From the NCBI RefSeq assembly GCF_002355895.1, contig NZ_AP017652.1, forward strand, positions 62,001 to 126,000: a stretch of 64,000 bases of DNA, read 5' to 3'. A program made the position numbers and the translations under genes. Source of the DNA: Streptococcus sp. NPS 308. GTDB taxonomy: Bacteria > Bacillota > Bacilli > Lactobacillales > Streptococcaceae. Shown here piece after piece: positions 1 through 9,307 of the stretch. The notes beneath the pieces were generated by a model. It saw nothing but the letters and a program-made list of their open reading frames with translations, was not told the origin of the DNA and did no database searches. Numbering within the stretch: the stretch's first letter is position 1; every line of letters starts with the position of its first letter.

Positions 1-124
1 AAAATGTCGTAAATGTCTGTAAAACGATGTAAAAAGTCAACTTTGCTCTCGCTTTAAAGCTCTAAATTTCAACGTATTGTGAAACAGTGTAAATTATCGT
101 ATTGCCTATAACTGTTGTGTGCTC
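1..124. other. AT-rich intergenic start of window
   Basis: No gene is supported here. The first 40 bases hold several spaced TGTAAA/TGTCGTAAA-like words, but I could not tie them to a known element. A minus-strand reading frame across this stretch and the dut start has no ribosome site and low-complexity codon content, so it is not called. Confidence 0.4.
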
Positions 125-147
125 TTTTTTCGTGCTTTTTTCGAATA
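125..147 (+). promoter_or_regulatory. ComX (SigX) type promoter, combox-like
   Basis: A run of six T (125-130) is followed after 11 bases by CGAATA (142-147), read as TTCGAATA, one base from the pneumococcal combox TACGAATA. It sits about 50 bases before dut. Known: dut and radA are late competence genes in S. pneumoniae as I recall. Inference: the dut-radA unit is competence-induced here. The same T-run, 11-base spacer, CGAATA pattern recurs near 9254-9275. Confidence 0.6.
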
Positions 148-195
148 AATAAGATAAAATAGCCTAGAATAAATGATAATAGAAAAGAGAAAAAT

Positions 196-639
196 ATGAA
201 AATTCGTGGTTTTGAATTGGTTTCGAGTTTTACAGATGAAAATTTATTGCCCAAGCGTGAGACAGCGCATGCGGCTGGCTATGACTTAAAGGTTGCCGTG
301 CGTACGGTGATCGCGCCAGGAGAGATTGTCTTAGTTCCGACAGGGGTTAAGGCTTATATGCAACCAACTGAGGTCCTCTACCTTTATGATCGCTCTTCAA
401 ACCCTCGTAAAAAGGGCTTGGTTTTAATTAACTCAGTTGGGGTTATTGATGGGGATTATTATGGCAATCCTGGGAATGAGGGACATATCTTTGCTCAGAT
501 GAAAAATATTACGGACCAGAAAGTGGTTCTTGAAGTTGGAGAACGTGTGGTTCAGGCTGTCTTTGCGCCTTTCTTAATCGCAGACGGAGATGAGGCAGAC
601 GGTGTTCGGACAGGTGGATTTGGATCGACAGGGCACTAA
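196..639 (+). CDS. dut: deoxyuridine 5'-triphosphate nucleotidohydrolase (dUTPase)
   Basis: Hydrolyses dUTP to dUMP and pyrophosphate, keeping uracil out of DNA and supplying dUMP for thymidylate synthesis; cytosolic trimer. The 147-residue product has the dUTPase motifs in order: AGYDL (27-31), DRSS (65-68), GVIDGDYYG (82-90) and the glycine-rich C-terminal arm GGFGSTG (140-146) that closes over the substrate. Length equals the usual bacterial trimeric enzyme. ATG 196 follows an AAAAGAGAAAAAT ribosome site. It is the first gene of a tight unit with a phosphatase and radA. A combox-like promoter about 50 bases upstream suggests induction with competence, when foreign DNA is processed. Confidence 0.95.
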   Translation: MKIRGFELVSSFTDENLLPKRETAHAAGYDLKVAVRTVIAPGEIVLVPTGVKAYMQPTEVLYLYDRSSNPRKKGLVLINSVGVIDGDYYGNPGNEGHIFAQMKNITDQKVVLEVGERVVQAVFAPFLIADGDEADGVRTGGFGSTGH

Positions 640-640
640 G

Positions 641-1156
641 ATGAAGATTATCTTTGTACGTCATGGAGAACCAGACTACCGTGAGCTAGAGCAACGTTTT
701 TATACAGGTTTTGGGATGGATTTAGCACCTTTATCTAAGGAAGGACGGCAACAAGTTCAGAAACTTTGTCAAAATCCTTTGCTTGGCTCAGCTGATATAC
801 TGGTGTCTTCTGCAGTGACGCGAGCATTAGAAACGGCTTCTTATCTTACTTGTGCTACGGGCCTTCCTTTAAGAGTAGAGCCTTTATTGCATGAATGGCA
901 GGTTTACGAAAGTGGTATAGAGAATTTTGAAAAAGCACGTACTCTGTTTTTAGAAAACAAGGGGGAGTTGCTTCCTAATAGTCCTATTCAGTATGAGACA
1001 GCTGAAGAGATGAAGGCGCGTTTTTTGGAAACTATGATAAAGTACCGAGACTACCAGACAGTGCTAGTTGTCGCTCATCGAATGCTCATGCGCCAGTTTG
1101 TGCCAAATGAGAAGATTGATTTTTGCCAAGTAATTGAGTGTGAGGTAGAAATTTAG
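641..1156 (+). CDS. histidine phosphatase family protein (phosphoglycerate mutase-like)
   Basis: A 171-residue member of the histidine phosphatase superfamily. The N-terminus carries the RHGEPDY phospho-histidine motif and a second histidine lies in VVAHRMLMR near residues 145-153. Such proteins transfer or remove phosphate from small metabolites or proteins; the substrate cannot be read from sequence. ATG 641 starts one base after the dut stop. A longer frame opens at 590 inside dut but would prepend a non-family tail, so 641 is preferred. The spacing implies cotranscription and translational coupling with dut, and so probably competence-linked expression, as for pneumococcal orthologues. 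Confidence 0.85.
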   Translation: MKIIFVRHGEPDYRELEQRFYTGFGMDLAPLSKEGRQQVQKLCQNPLLGSADILVSSAVTRALETASYLTCATGLPLRVEPLLHEWQVYESGIENFEKARTLFLENKGELLPNSPIQYETAEEMKARFLETMIKYRDYQTVLVVAHRMLMRQFVPNEKIDFCQVIECEVEI

Positions 1157-1166
1157 AAAGAGGTTT

Positions 1167-2531
1167 ATTATCGCAAAGAAAAAGGCGACATTTGTGTGTC
1201 AAAATTGTGAATATAATTCACCTAAGTATCTAGGACGCTGTCCAAACTGTGGAGCTTGGTCTTCTTTTGTAGAAGAGATCGAGGTTGTCGAGGTCAAAAA
1301 TGCGCGTGTGTCTTTGACAGGTGAAAAAACCAAGCCTATGAAACTGGCTGAAGTAACGTCTATCAATGTCAATAGAACCAAGACCGAGATGGAGGAATTT
1401 AACCGTGTACTTGGAGGCGGAGTGGTACCAGGGAGTCTCGTACTTATTGGGGGAGATCCTGGAATCGGGAAATCAACGCTTCTTTTACAAGTTTCAACCC
1501 AGTTGTCTCAAGTGGGTACGGTTCTCTACGTCAGTGGGGAGGAGTCTGCCCAGCAAATCAAGCTACGAGCAGAGCGATTGGGGGATATTGATAGTGAGTT
1601 TTATCTCTACGCCGAGACCAATATGCAGAGTGTTCGAGCTGAGGTAGAGCGCATCCAACCAGATTTTCTCATCATTGACTCTATACAAACTATTATGTCT
1701 CCTGAGATTTCAGGGGTGCAAGGGTCTGTGTCTCAGGTGCGAGAGGTGACAGCTGAGCTTATGCAGCTGGCCAAGACCAATAACATTGCCATCTTTATCG
1801 TAGGGCATGTGACCAAGGAAGGGACCTTAGCAGGTCCGCGTATGTTGGAGCATATGGTGGATACGGTGCTTTACTTTGAAGGGGAGCGTCACCATACCTT
1901 CCGAATCTTACGAGCGGTCAAAAACCGTTTTGGCTCGACCAATGAGATTGGCATTTTTGAGATGCAATCAGGTGGCTTGGTTGAGGTGCTCAATCCGAGT
2001 CAAGTTTTCCTAGAAGAGCGTTTGGATGGGGCCACTGGTTCATCAATCGTGGTAACTATGGAAGGGACACGTCCGATTTTGGCGGAGGTTCAAGCCTTGG
2101 TGACACCGACCATATTTGGAAATGCCAAGCGTACGACGACAGGGCTTGACTTCAATCGTGCTAGTTTGATTATGGCTGTTTTGGAAAAACGTGCAGGGCT
2201 TCTCTTGCAAAATCAAGATGCCTATCTCAAATCTGCTGGTGGTGTCAAATTGGATGAGCCTGCTATTGATTTAGCTGTTGCAGTGGCGATTGCTTCGAGT
2301 TACAAGGACAAGCCAACCAATCCTCAGGAATGTTTTGTGGGAGAATTGGGTTTGACAGGAGAGATTCGACGGGTCAATCGTATCGAACAACGTATCAATG
2401 AAGCGGCAAAACTTGGGTTTACAAAAATTTATGTACCCAAAAATTCCTTGACAGGCATTAAACCACCTCAAGAAATTCAGGCGATAGGAGTGACGACTAT
2501 CCAGGAAGTTTTGAAAATGGTCTTTGCTTAA
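1167..2531 (+). CDS. radA: DNA repair/recombination protein RadA (Sms)
   Basis: RecA-like hexameric helicase that promotes branch migration in recombination; in competent streptococci it extends D-loops during transformation. Domains in order: N-terminal C4 zinc finger (CQNC and CPNC), RecA core with Walker [10 protein letters not shown], the RadA-specific KNRFG motif, and a C-terminal Lon-protease-like domain. The start is unusual. Family proteins begin with a short basic stretch before the first cysteine, and the codons encoding AKKKATF are present, but no ATG, GTG or TTG precedes them after the in-frame stop at 1146. The choices are ATT 1167 or ATC 1170, behind AGAAAGAGG, or GTG 1194, which loses eight or nine residues. 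I chose ATT 1167. Confidence 0.93.
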   Translation: MIAKKKATFVCQNCEYNSPKYLGRCPNCGAWSSFVEEIEVVEVKNARVSLTGEKTKPMKLAEVTSINVNRTKTEMEEFNRVLGGGVVPGSLVLIGGDPGIGKSTLLLQVSTQLSQVGTVLYVSGEESAQQIKLRAERLGDIDSEFYLYAETNMQSVRAEVERIQPDFLIIDSIQTIMSPEISGVQGSVSQVREVTAELMQLAKTNNIAIFIVGHVTKEGTLAGPRMLEHMVDTVLYFEGERHHTFRILRAVKNRFGSTNEIGIFEMQSGGLVEVLNPSQVFLEERLDGATGSSIVVTMEGTRPILAEVQALVTPTIFGNAKRTTTGLDFNRASLIMAVLEKRAGLLLQNQDAYLKSAGGVKLDEPAIDLAVAVAIASSYKDKPTNPQECFVGELGLTGEIRRVNRIEQRINEAAKLGFTKIYVPKNSLTGIKPPQEIQAIGVTTIQEVLKMVFA

Positions 2532-2603
2532 TCTGTGACAAATCTTCTTAAAAATGATAAGATAGGAGAAATATTTGATTATCAAATTTTTAAGGGGGAA
2601 ATC

Positions 2604-3098
2604 GTGTCGTATTTTGAACAGTTTATGCAAGCCAATCAGGCTTATGTTGCCCTTCATGGGAAATTAAATCTGCCACTTAAGCCGAAAACAAGAGTAGCAA
2701 TTGTGACCTGCATGGACTCACGGCTACACGTCGCGCAAGCTTTAGGTTTAGCACTTGGGGATGCTCATATTTTGCGGAATGCTGGAGGCAGAGTAACGGA
2801 GGACATGATTCGTTCTCTGGTGATCTCCCAGCAACAAATGGGTACACGTGAAATTGTGGTGCTTCACCATACAGACTGTGGAGCTCAAACCTTTCAAAAC
2901 GAGTCTTTTCAAGAGCATTTGAAGCACGAGCTCGGGGTTGATGTTTCTGGTCAAGATTTTTTACCATTCCAGGATGTTGAAGAGAGTGTGAGAGAGGATA
3001 TGCAGTTGCTTCGAGAATCTCCACTGATTCCTGATGATGTGGCTATTTCAGGTGCGGTTTACGATGTGGATACAGGGAGTATGAGAGAAGTATACTAA
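2604..3098 (+). CDS. beta-class carbonic anhydrase
   Basis: Interconverts CO2 and bicarbonate; bicarbonate feeds carboxylations in purine, pyrimidine and fatty-acid synthesis, so it supports growth at ambient CO2. The 164-residue protein shows the beta-class zinc motifs CMDSR and HHTDCG (Cys-Asp-X-Arg, then His-X2-Cys). I start at GTG 2604, preceded by AAGGGGGAAA; a reading frame from 2535 would add 23 residues unlike the family and has no ribosome site. The extreme C-terminus after DTGSM is short and may differ from relatives. It follows radA by 72 bases and may be read with it; a terminator follows at 3129. Confidence 0.88.
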   Translation: MSYFEQFMQANQAYVALHGKLNLPLKPKTRVAIVTCMDSRLHVAQALGLALGDAHILRNAGGRVTEDMIRSLVISQQQMGTREIVVLHHTDCGAQTFQNESFQEHLKHELGVDVSGQDFLPFQDVEESVREDMQLLRESPLIPDDVAISGAVYDVDTGSMREVY

Positions 3099-3128
3099 CT
3101 TCATCTTGCAGAATTCTAATCCTAGCAT

Positions 3129-3163
3129 AAAATCGTTACTTCAAATGTAGCGATTTTAATTTT
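3129..3163 (+). terminator. Rho-independent terminator after carbonic anhydrase gene
   Basis: AAAATCG (3129-3135) pairs with CGATTTT (3151-3157), extended by TAC/GTA, and a T-rich tail follows. It ends the dut-radA-carbonic anhydrase run. Confidence 0.7.
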
Positions 3164-3227
3164 AATATAACTAATATAAGTTGGCAAAAAACAAGGGTAT
3201 AAATGTTTACTCTTGTTTTATTTTTGA

Positions 3228-3256
3228 TTGAAAAATAAAAGAAAAAGCGCTACAAT
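3228..3256 (+). promoter_or_regulatory. sigma-A promoter for prs
   Basis: TTGAAA (3228-3233), 17-base spacer, TACAAT (3251-3256), about 55 bases ahead of the prs start. Confidence 0.7.
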
Positions 3257-3312
3257 GGTAGATGGAAAATGTTGTGTAAAAAACAAGTGATACATAGATA
3301 CCGGAGGAAATC

Positions 3313-4281
3313 ATGTCTTTTTCTGATTTAAAGCTGTTTGCCCTTTCTTCAAATAGAGAATTGGCAGAGCGTGTGGCGCAAGAGATTGGGATAGAGTTGG
3401 GGAAATCGACTGTTCGTCAATTTTCAGATGGGGAGATTCAGGTCAATATCGAAGAATCAATCCGTGGAAAACACGTCTTTATCCTACAATCAACGAGCTC
3501 ACCTGTAAATGACAATCTGCTCGAAATTTTGATCATGGTAGATGCCTTGAAGCGAGCTAGTGCAGAATCTGTCAACGTTGTTATGCCTTACTATGGCTAT
3601 GCACGTCAGGATAGAAAAGCGCGCGCGCGTGAGCCAATCACTGCAAAACTCGTTGCAAACATGCTAGAAGTTGCTGGGGTAGATCGTTTGTTGACGATTG
3701 ATTTGCACGCTGCACAGATTCAGGGATTCTTTGATATTCCCGTAGATCACTTGATGGGTGCTCCATTGATTGCGGACTATTTTGAACGTCGCGGCATGGT
3801 TGGCTCTGACTACGTGGTTGTCAGCCCAGACCATGGTGGGGTGACTCGTGCTCGTAAATTGGCAGAGTTTTTGAAAACTCCGATTGCGATTATTGACAAA
3901 CGCCGTAGTGTAGACAAGATGAATACCAGCGAGGTGATGAACATCATCGGTAAGGTCGAAGGCAAGACTTGTATCTTGATTGACGATATGATTGATACAG
4001 CTGGAACTATTTGTCATGCAGCGGATGCACTTGCTGAAGCAGGCGCTGTTGAAGTTTACGCAAGCTGTACGCACCCAGTTCTTTCTGGACCAGCTATGGA
4101 CAATATCCAAAAATCAGCTATTAAAAAATTGGTTGTTTTGGATACTATCTACCTACCAGAAGAGCGTTTGATTGATAAGATTGAACAAATTTCGATTGCT
4201 CATCTCTTAGGAGATGCCATTGTACGTATCCACGAAAAACGCCCTCTTTCTCCATTATTTAGTATCGAGAAAAAAATCTAA
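3313..4281 (+). CDS. prs: ribose-phosphate pyrophosphokinase (PRPP synthetase)
   Basis: Makes PRPP from ribose 5-phosphate and ATP, the precursor for purine, pyrimidine, histidine and tryptophan synthesis; it feeds the purine genes further along this window. The 322-residue class I enzyme has the N-terminal [10 protein letters not shown] segment, the catalytic ARQDRKAR flexible loop, the divalent-cation site around [12 protein letters not shown] and the PRPP-binding loop [12 protein letters not shown] 3313 follows GGAGGAAATC. It is monocistronic, with its own promoter and a strong terminator. Streptococci often carry a second prs elsewhere; this copy is the one next to radA in pneumococcus. 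Confidence 0.95.
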   Translation: MSFSDLKLFALSSNRELAERVAQEIGIELGKSTVRQFSDGEIQVNIEESIRGKHVFILQSTSSPVNDNLLEILIMVDALKRASAESVNVVMPYYGYARQDRKARAREPITAKLVANMLEVAGVDRLLTIDLHAAQIQGFFDIPVDHLMGAPLIADYFERRGMVGSDYVVVSPDHGGVTRARKLAEFLKTPIAIIDKRRSVDKMNTSEVMNIIGKVEGKTCILIDDMIDTAGTICHAADALAEAGAVEVYASCTHPVLSGPAMDNIQKSAIKKLVVLDTIYLPEERLIDKIEQISIAHLLGDAIVRIHEKRPLSPLFSIEKKI

Positions 4282-4303
4282 ACTTTCACTTGAAATAGAT
4301 CGT

Positions 4304-4342
4304 TCTCCTAGCAGGTTTCTTTTCTTGCTAGGAGATTTTTTG
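4304..4342 (+). terminator. strong terminator after prs
   Basis: Perfect 10-bp stem TCTCCTAGCA (4304-4313) with TGCTAGGAGA (4326-4335), followed by six T. Confidence 0.9.
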
Positions 4343-4370
4343 TAGTCAAAATCTGCAAGCCTTTTCATAA

Positions 4371-4381
4371 TATGCTATACT
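4371..4381 (+). promoter_or_regulatory. -10 region for CoA-binding protein gene
   Basis: TATACT (4376-4381) within TATGCTATACT, extended -10 type, 20 bases before the ATG. No convincing -35. Confidence 0.5.
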
Positions 4382-4401
4382 GATGAAAAAGGAGGATTTC
4401 T

Positions 4402-4839
4402 ATGAGCCAAGAATTTATCAATCCAAGTGATGGTGTGGTACGTCAGTATCTTGCAACCAGTAAAACGTTAGCGGTAGTGGGTTTGTCCGATCGTGAAGAA
4501 ACAACTAGCAATCGAGTGACTAAGGAAATGCAGGCTCGGGGCTATAAAATCATTCCAGTCAATCCCAAGGCTGCAGGTGGCGAAATCTTGGGAGAAAAGG
4601 CCTATGCAAGCCTAGCTGAGATTCCTTTTCCTGTCGATATTGTCAATGTTTACCGACGTAGCGAGTTTTTACCAGATGTGGCGCGAGATTTTCTCAAGGC
4701 TGATGCCAAGATTTTTTGGGCACAACTAGGTCTAGAAAGTCTAGAAGCGGAAGAAATCTTGCGTGCTGGAGGATGCGACGACATCGTGATGAATCGCTGT
4801 ATCAAGAGAGAACACACACGCTTAATTCTTGAACAATAA
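4402..4839 (+). CDS. CoA-binding domain protein (YccU family)
   Basis: A 145-residue Rossmann-fold protein of the CoA_binding_2 family. The nucleotide-binding stretch is TLAVVGLSDREETTSNRV (residues 23-40), followed by the family strand-turn IIPVNPKAAGGEILG and the C-terminal CDDIVMNRCIKREH. Proteins of this family bind coenzyme A; their physiological role is not established, and some are linked to redox balance. ATG 4402 has a good AAAGGAGGATTTCT site. Monocistronic: own promoter upstream, bidirectional terminator downstream shared with the convergent membrane-protein gene. Confidence 0.85.
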   Translation: MSQEFINPSDGVVRQYLATSKTLAVVGLSDREETTSNRVTKEMQARGYKIIPVNPKAAGGEILGEKAYASLAEIPFPVDIVNVYRRSEFLPDVARDFLKADAKIFWAQLGLESLEAEEILRAGGCDDIVMNRCIKREHTRLILEQ

Positions 4840-4862
4840 AAGGTAGCCATGGGCTACCTTTT
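4838..4862. terminator. bidirectional terminator
   Basis: AAAAGGTAGCC (4838-4848) pairs with GGCTACCTTTT (4852-4862); A- and T-tracts on both sides let it serve the two converging genes. Confidence 0.9.
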
Positions 4863-4865
4863 GTC

Positions 4866-5876
4866 TTAGAAAATACCAATCAATGCCTGCATGCCAAGAC
4901 TGGTAAGGATGATGGCAATCCAGCAAAGGCCTCCAAGAAGAATGGATTTGCCGCTGGATTTGATCAATCCAATGAGATTGGTTTTGAGACCGATGGCGCT
5001 CATGGCCATGACGATAAGGAATTTGGAGAGTTGCTTAAGAGGGGTAAAGATACTACCGGACACACCGAGAGAGGTAAGGAGAGTTGTTAGGAGAGAAGCC
5101 AAGATAAAGTAAAGGATAAAAAGTGGGAAGACTTTTTTTAGTTGGAAACCCTGGCTATTTTTTTGTTGGCGACTTTGCCAGTAGGAGAGAAAGAGCGTGA
5201 TAGGAATAATGGCAAGGGTGCGTGTGAGTTTAACAATGGTTGCAGACTCAAGGGTATTGGTCTGATAAAGACTGTCCCATGCGCTGGCTGTGGCCGTTAC
5301 AGAAGAAGTATCGTTGACTGCGGTTCCTGCAAAGAGGGCGAAGCCTTCATTTGATAGGTGAAGCCAGGTTCCTAGAGTTGGAAAGATGAGTGCGGCTAAG
5401 ACATTGAAGAAAAAGATAACGGAAATGGCTTGGGCGACTTCTTTTTCCTTGGCATGGATAACGGGCGCTGTCGCAGCAATGGCAGAACCACCACAGATCG
5501 AAGACCCCACTCCAATCAAGGTAGCCAGTTTAGTATCCAAAGCAAAAAAGCGCTGGAAGAGGTAGGCAACAATCAAGGAAATCGAAATGGTGGAGAGGAT
5601 AACAGGGAGCGAAGATTGCCCGACTGCGAAGACTTGCGAGATATTGAGACCAAAACCGAGCAAAATAACGGCATATTGAAGTAATTTCTTGGAACTAAAG
5701 GTCAAGCCAGCACCCAGTTGCTTGTAGGAAGAGAGAAAAGGATGGAGGAGCATCCCCGCAAAAATCGCAAAGATAGGTGCTCCGACGACAGGAAAGAAAC
5801 CTCCTAAGTACCAGGATATGAAAGAAATGAGAAGGCAGGCCAAGATTCCTGCCCCATTTTTTGATAAAAATGACAT
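4866..5876 (-). CDS. YeiH/UPF0324 family putative sulfate-exporter-type membrane protein
   Basis: A 336-residue integral membrane protein of the YeiH (Cons_hypoth698) family with about ten hydrophobic segments, including the well conserved [19 protein letters not shown] helix near the middle and the [14 protein letters not shown] motif. The family is annotated as putative sulfate exporters but transport substrates are poorly proven. The start at 5876 has a GGAGGTTTAT ribosome site. Divergent from araT, with its own minus-strand promoter at 5904-5932 and a terminator shared with the preceding gene. A short palindrome lies between promoter and start. Confidence 0.85.
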   Translation of the reverse strand: MSFLSKNGAGILACLLISFISWYLGGFFPVVGAPIFAIFAGMLLHPFLSSYKQLGAGLTFSSKKLLQYAVILLGFGLNISQVFAVGQSSLPVILSTISISLIVAYLFQRFFALDTKLATLIGVGSSICGGSAIAATAPVIHAKEKEVAQAISVIFFFNVLAALIFPTLGTWLHLSNEGFALFAGTAVNDTSSVTATASAWDSLYQTNTLESATIVKLTRTLAIIPITLFLSYWQSRQQKNSQGFQLKKVFPLFILYFILASLLTTLLTSLGVSGSIFTPLKQLSKFLIVMAMSAIGLKTNLIGLIKSSGKSILLGGLCWIAIILTSLGMQALIGIF

Positions 5877-5889
5877 ATAAACCTCCGAA

Positions 5890-5932
5890 AATAAGCACTT
5901 ATTATTATAGTCCTGTCGAGAAGAAAAGTAAA
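5890..5932 (-). promoter_or_regulatory. promoter and palindrome for the YeiH-type gene
   Basis: Reading on the minus strand, TTTACT (5932-5927), 17 bases, TATAAT (5909-5904). Just downstream lies AATAAG-CA-CTTATT (5890-5903), a perfect 6-bp-arm palindrome at the transcription start that could be an operator; the regulator is unknown. Confidence 0.55.
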
Positions 5933-5966
5933 ACAGAAAGTGAAAATTCTTGATTTCAGATGGATT

Positions 5967-5995
5967 TTGCGGTCAGGGAGCTTTTGTAGTATAAT
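5967..5995 (+). promoter_or_regulatory. sigma-A promoter for araT
   Basis: TTGCGG (5967-5972), 17 bases, TATAAT (5990-5995), about 31 bases before the araT ATG. Confidence 0.65.
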
Positions 5996-6026
5996 AGTAC
6001 TATGTTCTGTAAGTAAGGGGATATCT

Positions 6027-7196
6027 ATGGACTTAACCAAGCGCTTTAATAAACAATTAGATAAGATTCAAGTGTCCTTGATTCGTCAGTTTGATCAGGC
6101 CATTTCAGAGATCCCTGGAGTTCTGCGTTTGACCTTGGGAGAGCCTGACTTTACAACGCCAGATCATGTCAAGGAGGCGGCCAAGCGAGCGATTGACCAG
6201 AACCAGTCCTACTATACAGGGATGAGCGGTTTACTGACCTTGCGCCAGGCAGCTAGTGATTTTGTAAAAGAAAAATACCAGTTGGACTACAATCCTGAAA
6301 ATGAAATCTTGGTTACTATCGGAGCGACAGAGGCTTTATCTGCTACTTTGACAGCTATCTTAGAAGAAGGAGACAAGGTACTCTTGCCAGCTCCTGCCTA
6401 TCCAGGCTATGAGCCGATTGTCAACCTAGTTGGGGCAGAGATTGTCGAGATTGATACAACTGAAAATGGTTTTGTCTTGACTCCTGAAATGTTGGAAAAA
6501 GCAATTTTGGAGCAGGGGGACAAGCTCAAAGCAGTTATTCTCAACTATCCAGCCAATCCGACAGGAATTACCTATAGTCGGGAGCAGTTGGAAGCCTTGG
6601 CAGCTGTTTTACGTAAATACGAGATTTTTGTGGTCTGTGATGAGGTCTACTCAGAATTGACCTATACAGGGGAAAATCATGTATCATTGGGAACTATGCT
6701 GAGAGATCAAGCCATTATCATCAATGGCCTGTCTAAATCGCATGCTATGACAGGTTGGCGTTTAGGTTTTATCTTTGCTCCTGCAGCTTTCACAGCTCAG
6801 TTAATCAAGAGTCACCAATATTTGGTTACTGCGGCAAACACCATGGCCCAACATGCTGCAGTAGAAGCCTTGACTGCTGGTAAAAACGACGCAGAGCCTA
6901 TGAAGAAGGAATACATCCAGCGTCGAGATTACATTATTGAGAAGATGACAGCTCTTGGCTTTGAAATTATCAAACCAGACGGTGCCTTCTATATCTTTGC
7001 TAAGATTCCAGCAGGTTACAATCAAGACTCCTTTGCTTTCCTCAAGGATTTTGCCCAGAAGAAGGCTGTTGCCTTTATCCCTGGTGCTGCCTTTGGTCGT
7101 TATGGAGAAGGCTATGTTCGTCTGTCTTATGCAGCCAGCATGGAAACGATCAGGGAGGCCATGAAACGACTTGAGGAGTACATGAGAGAAGCATGA
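6027..7196 (+). CDS. araT: aromatic/broad-specificity aminotransferase (PLP, class I/II)
   Basis: Pyridoxal-phosphate transaminase for aromatic and related amino acids, of fold type I. The 389-residue product shows the N-terminal LTLGEPDFTTPDHV, ATEALSATL in the cofactor site, NYPANPTG, CDEVYSELTY and the Schiff-base lysine in GLSKSHAMTGWRLGF; the C-terminal arginine lies in GYVRLSYA. I start at ATG 6027 after AAGGGGATATCT; the frame extends upstream to 5940 but overlaps the promoter. It heads the operon araT-recO-plsX-acpP, with recO overlapping by four bases. Confidence 0.92.
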   Translation: MDLTKRFNKQLDKIQVSLIRQFDQAISEIPGVLRLTLGEPDFTTPDHVKEAAKRAIDQNQSYYTGMSGLLTLRQAASDFVKEKYQLDYNPENEILVTIGATEALSATLTAILEEGDKVLLPAPAYPGYEPIVNLVGAEIVEIDTTENGFVLTPEMLEKAILEQGDKLKAVILNYPANPTGITYSREQLEALAAVLRKYEIFVVCDEVYSELTYTGENHVSLGTMLRDQAIIINGLSKSHAMTGWRLGFIFAPAAFTAQLIKSHQYLVTAANTMAQHAAVEALTAGKNDAEPMKKEYIQRRDYIIEKMTALGFEIIKPDGAFYIFAKIPAGYNQDSFAFLKDFAQKKAVAFIPGAAFGRYGEGYVRLSYAASMETIREAMKRLEEYMREA

Positions 7197-7963
7197 TCCA
7201 GTCTATAACGAGTCAAGGTCTCGTACTCTACAATCGTAACTTTCGGGAGGATGATAAGCTGGTCAAGATCTTCACCGAGCAGGCTGGTAAGCGCATGTTT
7301 TTCGTCAAACACGCTGGTCAATCCAAACTAGCTCCTGTTATTCAGCCCTTGGTGTTGGCACGGTTTCTCTTGCGAATCAATGATGATGGACTCAGTTACA
7401 TTGAGGACTATCATGAGGTGATGACCTTTCCCAAAATCAATAGCGACCTCTTTGTCATGGCTTATGCGACTTATGTTGCGGCTCTTGCAGATGCCAGTTT
7501 GCAGGATAATCAGCAGGATGCTCCCTTGTTTGCCTTCTTGAGAAAGACTCTAGAGTTGATGGAAGAGGGTTTAGATTATCAGGTTTTGACCAATATTTTT
7601 GAAATTCAAATCTTGACCCGATTTGGAATTGGGCTCAATTTTAATGAGTGTGTCTTTTGCCATCGGGTAGGTCAGGCCTTTGACTTTTCTTTCAAATATG
7701 GAGCCTGCCTCTGTCCAGACCATTACCATGAGGACGAGAAACGTTGCCATCTGAATCCCAACATCCCTTATCTGCTCAATCAATTTCAGGCTATTGATTT
7801 TGAGACCTTGAAGACCATTTCGCTTAAGGCCGAAATCAAGCAAGAGCTACGCCAATTTATGGATCAGATCTACGAAGAGTATGTTGGGATTCATCTAAAA
7901 TCAAAAAAATTTATTGATTCCCTAGCCGACTGGGGACAATTACTAAAAGAGGAAGACAAATGA
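7193..7963 (+). CDS. recO: DNA repair protein RecO
   Basis: RecO works with RecF/RecR to load RecA on SSB-coated single strands and to anneal DNA. The 256-residue protein has an N-terminal OB-fold (about residues 1-80, [20 protein letters not shown]) and a helical C-terminal domain with the cysteine cluster CVFC...CLCP that is the family's zinc-binding site. Translation is coupled at both ends by ATGA overlaps, with araT upstream and plsX downstream. This order is conserved in streptococci. Confidence 0.95.
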   Translation: MIQSITSQGLVLYNRNFREDDKLVKIFTEQAGKRMFFVKHAGQSKLAPVIQPLVLARFLLRINDDGLSYIEDYHEVMTFPKINSDLFVMAYATYVAALADASLQDNQQDAPLFAFLRKTLELMEEGLDYQVLTNIFEIQILTRFGIGLNFNECVFCHRVGQAFDFSFKYGACLCPDHYHEDEKRCHLNPNIPYLLNQFQAIDFETLKTISLKAEIKQELRQFMDQIYEEYVGIHLKSKKFIDSLADWGQLLKEEDK

Positions 7964-8952
7964 AAAAAATCGCAGTAGATGCTATGGGGGGCGATTACGC
8001 ACCTCAGGCCATCGTTGAGGGTGTCAATCAAGCTCTAGCTGACTTTTCAGATATTGAGATTCAACTCTATGGAGATGAAAGTAAGATTAAGCAATATCTA
8101 ACAGCGACAGAGCGTGTCAGCATTATCCATACGGATGAGAAAATTAACTCAGACGATGAGCCGACAAAAGCTATCCGTAAGAAGAAAAATGCCAGCATGA
8201 TATTGGCGGCTAAGGCAGTCAAAGAGGGAGAGGCAGATGCTGTTCTTTCCGCAGGAAACACAGGTGCCTTGTTGGCAGCAGGATTCTTCATCGTGGGTCG
8301 TATCAAGAATATCGACCGACCTGGACTTATGTCAACATTGCCAACTATAGATGGAAAAGGCTTTGATATGCTTGACCTCGGTGCCAATGTAGAAAACACT
8401 GCCCAGCACCTCCATCAATACGCTGTTCTCGGCTCCTTCTATGCCAAGAATGTTCGTGGGATTGCAAAACCACGTATTGGTTTGCTTAACAACGGAACAG
8501 AAAGCAGCAAGGGAGACCCGCTTCGTAAGGAAACTTACGAATTGCTAGTAGCTGATGAAAGTTTGAACTTTATCGGAAACGTGGAAGCGCGTGATCTAAT
8601 GAATGGCGTTGCGGATGTTGTCGTGACAGATGGTTTCACGGGAAACGCAGTGCTCAAATCTATCGAAGGGACAGCTATGGGAATCATGGGCTTGCTCAAG
8701 ACAGCTATTACAGGTGGTGGGCTTCGAGCAAAACTTGGTGCTCTTCTCCTTAAAGATAGTTTGAAAGGTTTGAAAAAACAGCTCAACTATTCAGATGTTG
8801 GAGGGGCAGTCTTGTTTGGTGTCAAAGCACCTGTTGTTAAGACCCATGGCTCAAGCGATGCCAAGGCTGTGTACAGTACGATTCGTCAGATTCGTACCAT
8901 GCTAGAAACAGACGTAGTTGCTCAAACTGCGCGTGAATTTTCAGGAGAATAA
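7960..8952 (+). CDS. plsX: phosphate acyltransferase PlsX
   Basis: Converts acyl-ACP to acyl-phosphate, the first committed step of phosphatidic acid synthesis with PlsY; a peripheral membrane enzyme. At 330 residues it matches the family. Visible motifs include the start [23 protein letters not shown] loop ([14 protein letters not shown]), [12 protein letters not shown] and [14 protein letters not shown]. Overlaps recO by ATGA; acpP follows after three bases, a natural pairing because acyl-ACP is its substrate. Confidence 0.96.
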   Translation: MKKIAVDAMGGDYAPQAIVEGVNQALADFSDIEIQLYGDESKIKQYLTATERVSIIHTDEKINSDDEPTKAIRKKKNASMILAAKAVKEGEADAVLSAGNTGALLAAGFFIVGRIKNIDRPGLMSTLPTIDGKGFDMLDLGANVENTAQHLHQYAVLGSFYAKNVRGIAKPRIGLLNNGTESSKGDPLRKETYELLVADESLNFIGNVEARDLMNGVADVVVTDGFTGNAVLKSIEGTAMGIMGLLKTAITGGGLRAKLGALLLKDSLKGLKKQLNYSDVGGAVLFGVKAPVVKTHGSSDAKAVYSTIRQIRTMLETDVVAQTAREFSGE

Positions 8953-8955
8953 CAG

Positions 8956-9192
8956 ATGACAAACAAAGAAATTTTTGACCGTATCGTGACCATTATCCAA
9001 GAAAGACAGGGAGAAAACTTTGTCGTGACAGAAGCCTTGAGTCTGAAGGACGACCTCGATGCAGACTCAGTGGACTTGATGGAGTTCGTCTTGACGCTAG
9101 AAGATGAATTTGGAATCGAAATCAGCGATGAGGAAATTGACCATCTTCAAAGTGTAACAGATGTAATCGAAACCATTAAAGGTAAAATATAG
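8956..9192 (+). CDS. acpP: acyl carrier protein
   Basis: A 78-residue acidic ACP. The 4'-phosphopantetheine attachment serine is in DADSVDLMEFVL (about residue 39), followed by the typical EFGIEISDEE helix. This copy lies with plsX rather than with the fab cluster, so it may be a second ACP devoted to phospholipid synthesis; the sequence alone cannot show that. GAATAACAG spacing to plsX is three bases; a terminator follows immediately and closes the operon. Confidence 0.93.
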   Translation: MTNKEIFDRIVTIIQERQGENFVVTEALSLKDDLDADSVDLMEFVLTLEDEFGIEISDEEIDHLQSVTDVIETIKGKI

Positions 9193-9199
9193 CCGAAAG

Positions 9200-9226
9200 C
9201 AACATGCAAGTCATGTTGTTTTTTTA
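9200..9226 (+). terminator. terminator after acpP
   Basis: CAACATG (9200-9206) pairs with CATGTTG (9212-9218), followed by seven T. It separates the housekeeping operon from the peptide region. Confidence 0.85.
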
Positions 9227-9253
9227 TTTGCAGAAAAAAGAAAAACGTTAAAA

Positions 9254-9275
9254 TTTTTAGTAGAAATTGCGAATA
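9254..9275 (+). promoter_or_regulatory. ComX-like promoter, unit 1
   Basis: TTTTT (9254-9258), 11 bases, CGAATA (9270-9275), read as TGCGAATA, one mismatch from combox TACGAATA. Same geometry as the site before dut. It lies 33 bases before the first micro-ORF. Confidence 0.55.
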
Positions 9276-9307
9276 AAGAGACGAGAAAGAAAAAAGGAGG
9301 ATTATCT

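Noticed and set aside
69..254. Minus-strand 61-codon frame over the dut promoter
   Set aside because: Overlaps the ComX-like promoter and dut start, no ribosome site, low complexity.
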